Of a stretch of 12,822 nt of DNA, positions 12,713-12,822 are shown piece after piece. This DNA is from an uncultured Oscillospiraceae bacterium. GTDB taxonomy: Bacteria; Bacillota; Clostridia; Oscillospirales; Acutalibacteraceae. The notes below the pieces were generated by a model. That model did no database searches. It saw nothing but the letters and a program-made list of their open reading frames with translations, and was not told where the DNA came from. Position numbers and translations under genes: made by a program. The DNA is taken from contig CABQAA010000026.1 in NCBI GenBank assembly GCA_902461995.1, forward strand, positions 1-12,822, in the 5' to 3' direction. Every line of letters starts with the position of its first letter. The first letter of the stretch is position 1.

Positions 12713-12822
12713 ATGGATTATAACAAACGACCCTATTTCTACGGCACCGGCCGCCGGAAAAAGTCGGTTGCCCGGGTGCGCCTGTATCAGGGCACTGGTA
12801 GCATTAAGGTGAACGGCCGCGA
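12713..12822 (+). CDS. rpsI: 30S ribosomal protein S9, N-terminal part (cut by the window end)
   Basis: The first 36 residues are visible: MDYNKRPYFYGTGRRKKSVARV then RLYQGTGSIKVNGR. The YGTGRRKKSVARVRL stretch and the following G-x-G-x-I-x-VNGR are the conserved N-terminus of S9. A strong AAGGAAGGAGG lies 8 bases before the ATG. rplM-rpsI is a standard bacterial ribosomal operon, which supports the call. Confidence 0.96.
   Translation, partial: MDYNKRPYFYGTGRRKKSVARVRLYQGTGSIKVNGR

Noticed and set aside
1..12822. CRISPR array, tRNA or rRNA genes, insertion sequence transposase
   Set aside because: No regularly spaced repeats other than the sortase TDP tract, no cloverleaf or rRNA-like sequence, and no transposase or integrase motif was seen.

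Overview
The window looks like a chromosomal stretch of a fairly high-GC member of the Firmicutes, probably class Clostridia (an Oscillospiraceae-like gut or anaerobe lineage is my guess). The evidence is near-consensus sigma-A promoters with 17-bp spacers, strong AGGAGG ribosome binding sites, a class B-type sortase, a BirA-BioY biotin operon with a TTGTAAACT-type operator, and the rplM-rpsI ribosomal pair. No 16S gene or other taxonomic marker is present, so the exact lineage is inferred.

Region 1 (1-3238, minus strand) is one operon read leftwards from a good promoter at 3210-3238: a NifS/IscS-type cysteine desulfurase, a class B-like sortase with a long proline/TDP-repeat tail, and the start of thiI (cut by the window edge). 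Desulfurase plus ThiI form a tRNA 4-thiouridine sulfur relay; the sortase sits between them as an outsider and is lower in GC over its catalytic part. Divergent from this operon, on the plus strand (3513-4085), are a small secreted protein ending in a sortase-substrate-like anchor (PKTAD plus a hydrophobic segment) and a 38-residue membrane peptide too short for normal gene callers. The region between carries TGTAA repeats one helical turn apart.

Region 2 (4131-5801) is a single-gene unit: bidirectional terminator, consensus promoter with a 12-bp perfect palindrome in its spacer, a COG2509-like FAD-dependent dehydrogenase with a four-cysteine cluster, and an intrinsic terminator. Region 3 (5872-8451) holds the truncated remnant of a GNAT acetyltransferase on the minus strand, then on the plus strand a MarR regulator overlapping a TauE/SafE permease, followed by an alpha/beta hydrolase.

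Region 4 (about 8480-10421) is the most unusual part. It is a roughly 43% GC island (sampled by eye) in a roughly 65% GC setting, and it encodes an ECF sigma factor translationally coupled to a single-pass membrane protein that is probably its anti-sigma factor. The island is bracketed by two 20-bp sequences that are inverted copies of one another (19 of 20 matching), each lying a few bases after the stop codon of the flanking inward-facing gene (hydrolase and bioY). The simplest reading is that a bidirectional terminator shared by two convergent genes was split when the sigma/anti-sigma module landed in its loop.

Region 5 (10445-12084, minus strand) is the birA-bioY biotin regulation and uptake operon with a BirA operator over its promoter. 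Region 6 (12192-12822, plus strand) is the promoter and start of the rplM-rpsI operon (ribosomal proteins L13 and S9), with rpsI cut by the window end.
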